A DNA stretch of 6,001 nucleotides from Pseudomonadota bacterium (GTDB lineage: Bacteria; Pseudomonadota; Gammaproteobacteria; Natronospirales; REEB76): NCBI GenBank assembly GCA_021779005.1, contig JAJYBN010000078.1, positions 1 through 6,001 of the forward strand, in the 5' to 3' direction. The translations under genes were made by a program, and so were the position numbers. The notes under the pieces are model-generated. The model was given only the letters and a program-made list of their open reading frames with translations, was not told the DNA's origin and ran no database searches. Shown here piece by piece: positions 5,962 through 6,001 of the stretch (within the stretch, counting starts at the first letter, position 1; each line of letters begins with the position of its first letter).

Positions 5962-6001
5962 ATGAAGAAGATTTTAATTATTGCAACAACAATTGCGATA
6001 A
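5962..6001 (+). CDS. Start of a gene for an exported or membrane protein (5' end only)
   Basis: The visible residues from ATG 5962 are MKKILIIATTIAI: two lysines followed by a hydrophobic stretch, the usual beginning of a Sec signal peptide or signal anchor. GGAG at 5949-5952 lies nine bases upstream, the best SD spacing among three in-frame ATGs (5947, 5956, 5962). ATG 5956 would add Met-Asp, but its spacer is only three bases. The frame stays open to the window edge. The codons are AT-rich (17 G+C in the 60 bases at 5941-6000), unlike the kinase gene. Thirteen residues give no family. The long regulatory region upstream suggests independent control. Confidence 0.6.
   Translation, partial: MKKILIIATTIAI

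Overview
The window looks like a chromosomal segment of a Gram-negative bacterium, most likely a gamma- or betaproteobacterium. The case rests on a Ser/Thr kinase of the CHASE2-TPR-kinase architecture that is typical of those groups, a Sec-exported PQQ-type sugar dehydrogenase, and a moderately GC-rich coding sequence. No genus can be named from the sequence. Every gene seen lies on the + strand. No tRNA, rRNA, insertion sequence, CRISPR array or phage gene is visible.

Bases 2-3100 form a tight run of five genes. They are: the 3' end of a predicted exported beta-rich protein with BsuPI-like (intracellular proteinase inhibitor) character; a complete exported glucose/sorbosone-dehydrogenase-type PQQ beta-propeller enzyme; a 114-residue four-helix membrane protein; a second small membrane protein of about 144 residues; and an SRPBCC (START/polyketide-cyclase-like) lipid- or ligand-binding protein. 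Spacings are 34 bp, 61 bp, 2 bp and a 4-bp ATGA overlap, and no terminator is seen between them, so an operon is likely. The 114-residue protein appears to be an internal duplication of a two-helix unit, with a histidine at the equivalent place in each half. Next to a periplasmic dehydrogenase this suggests, without proving, a membrane electron-transfer or heme-binding partner.

Bases 3101-3204 are a short intergenic region with a candidate promoter. It is followed by a large gene (3205-5673) for a membrane receptor kinase: an extracytoplasmic CHASE2 sensor domain, three C-terminal membrane helices, a cytoplasmic TPR-like linker and a complete Hanks-type Ser/Thr kinase domain. No partner phosphatase or FHA gene is in view. 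The gene contains two strikingly perfect GC-rich inverted repeats, and its start region has two alternative start arrangements.

Bases 5674-5961 are an AT-richer intergenic region with clustered TTACA-type repeats, an inverted repeat and a weak candidate promoter. It leads to the first codons of a new gene that begins with a signal peptide and runs off the right edge. This last gene probably has its own promoter and regulator.
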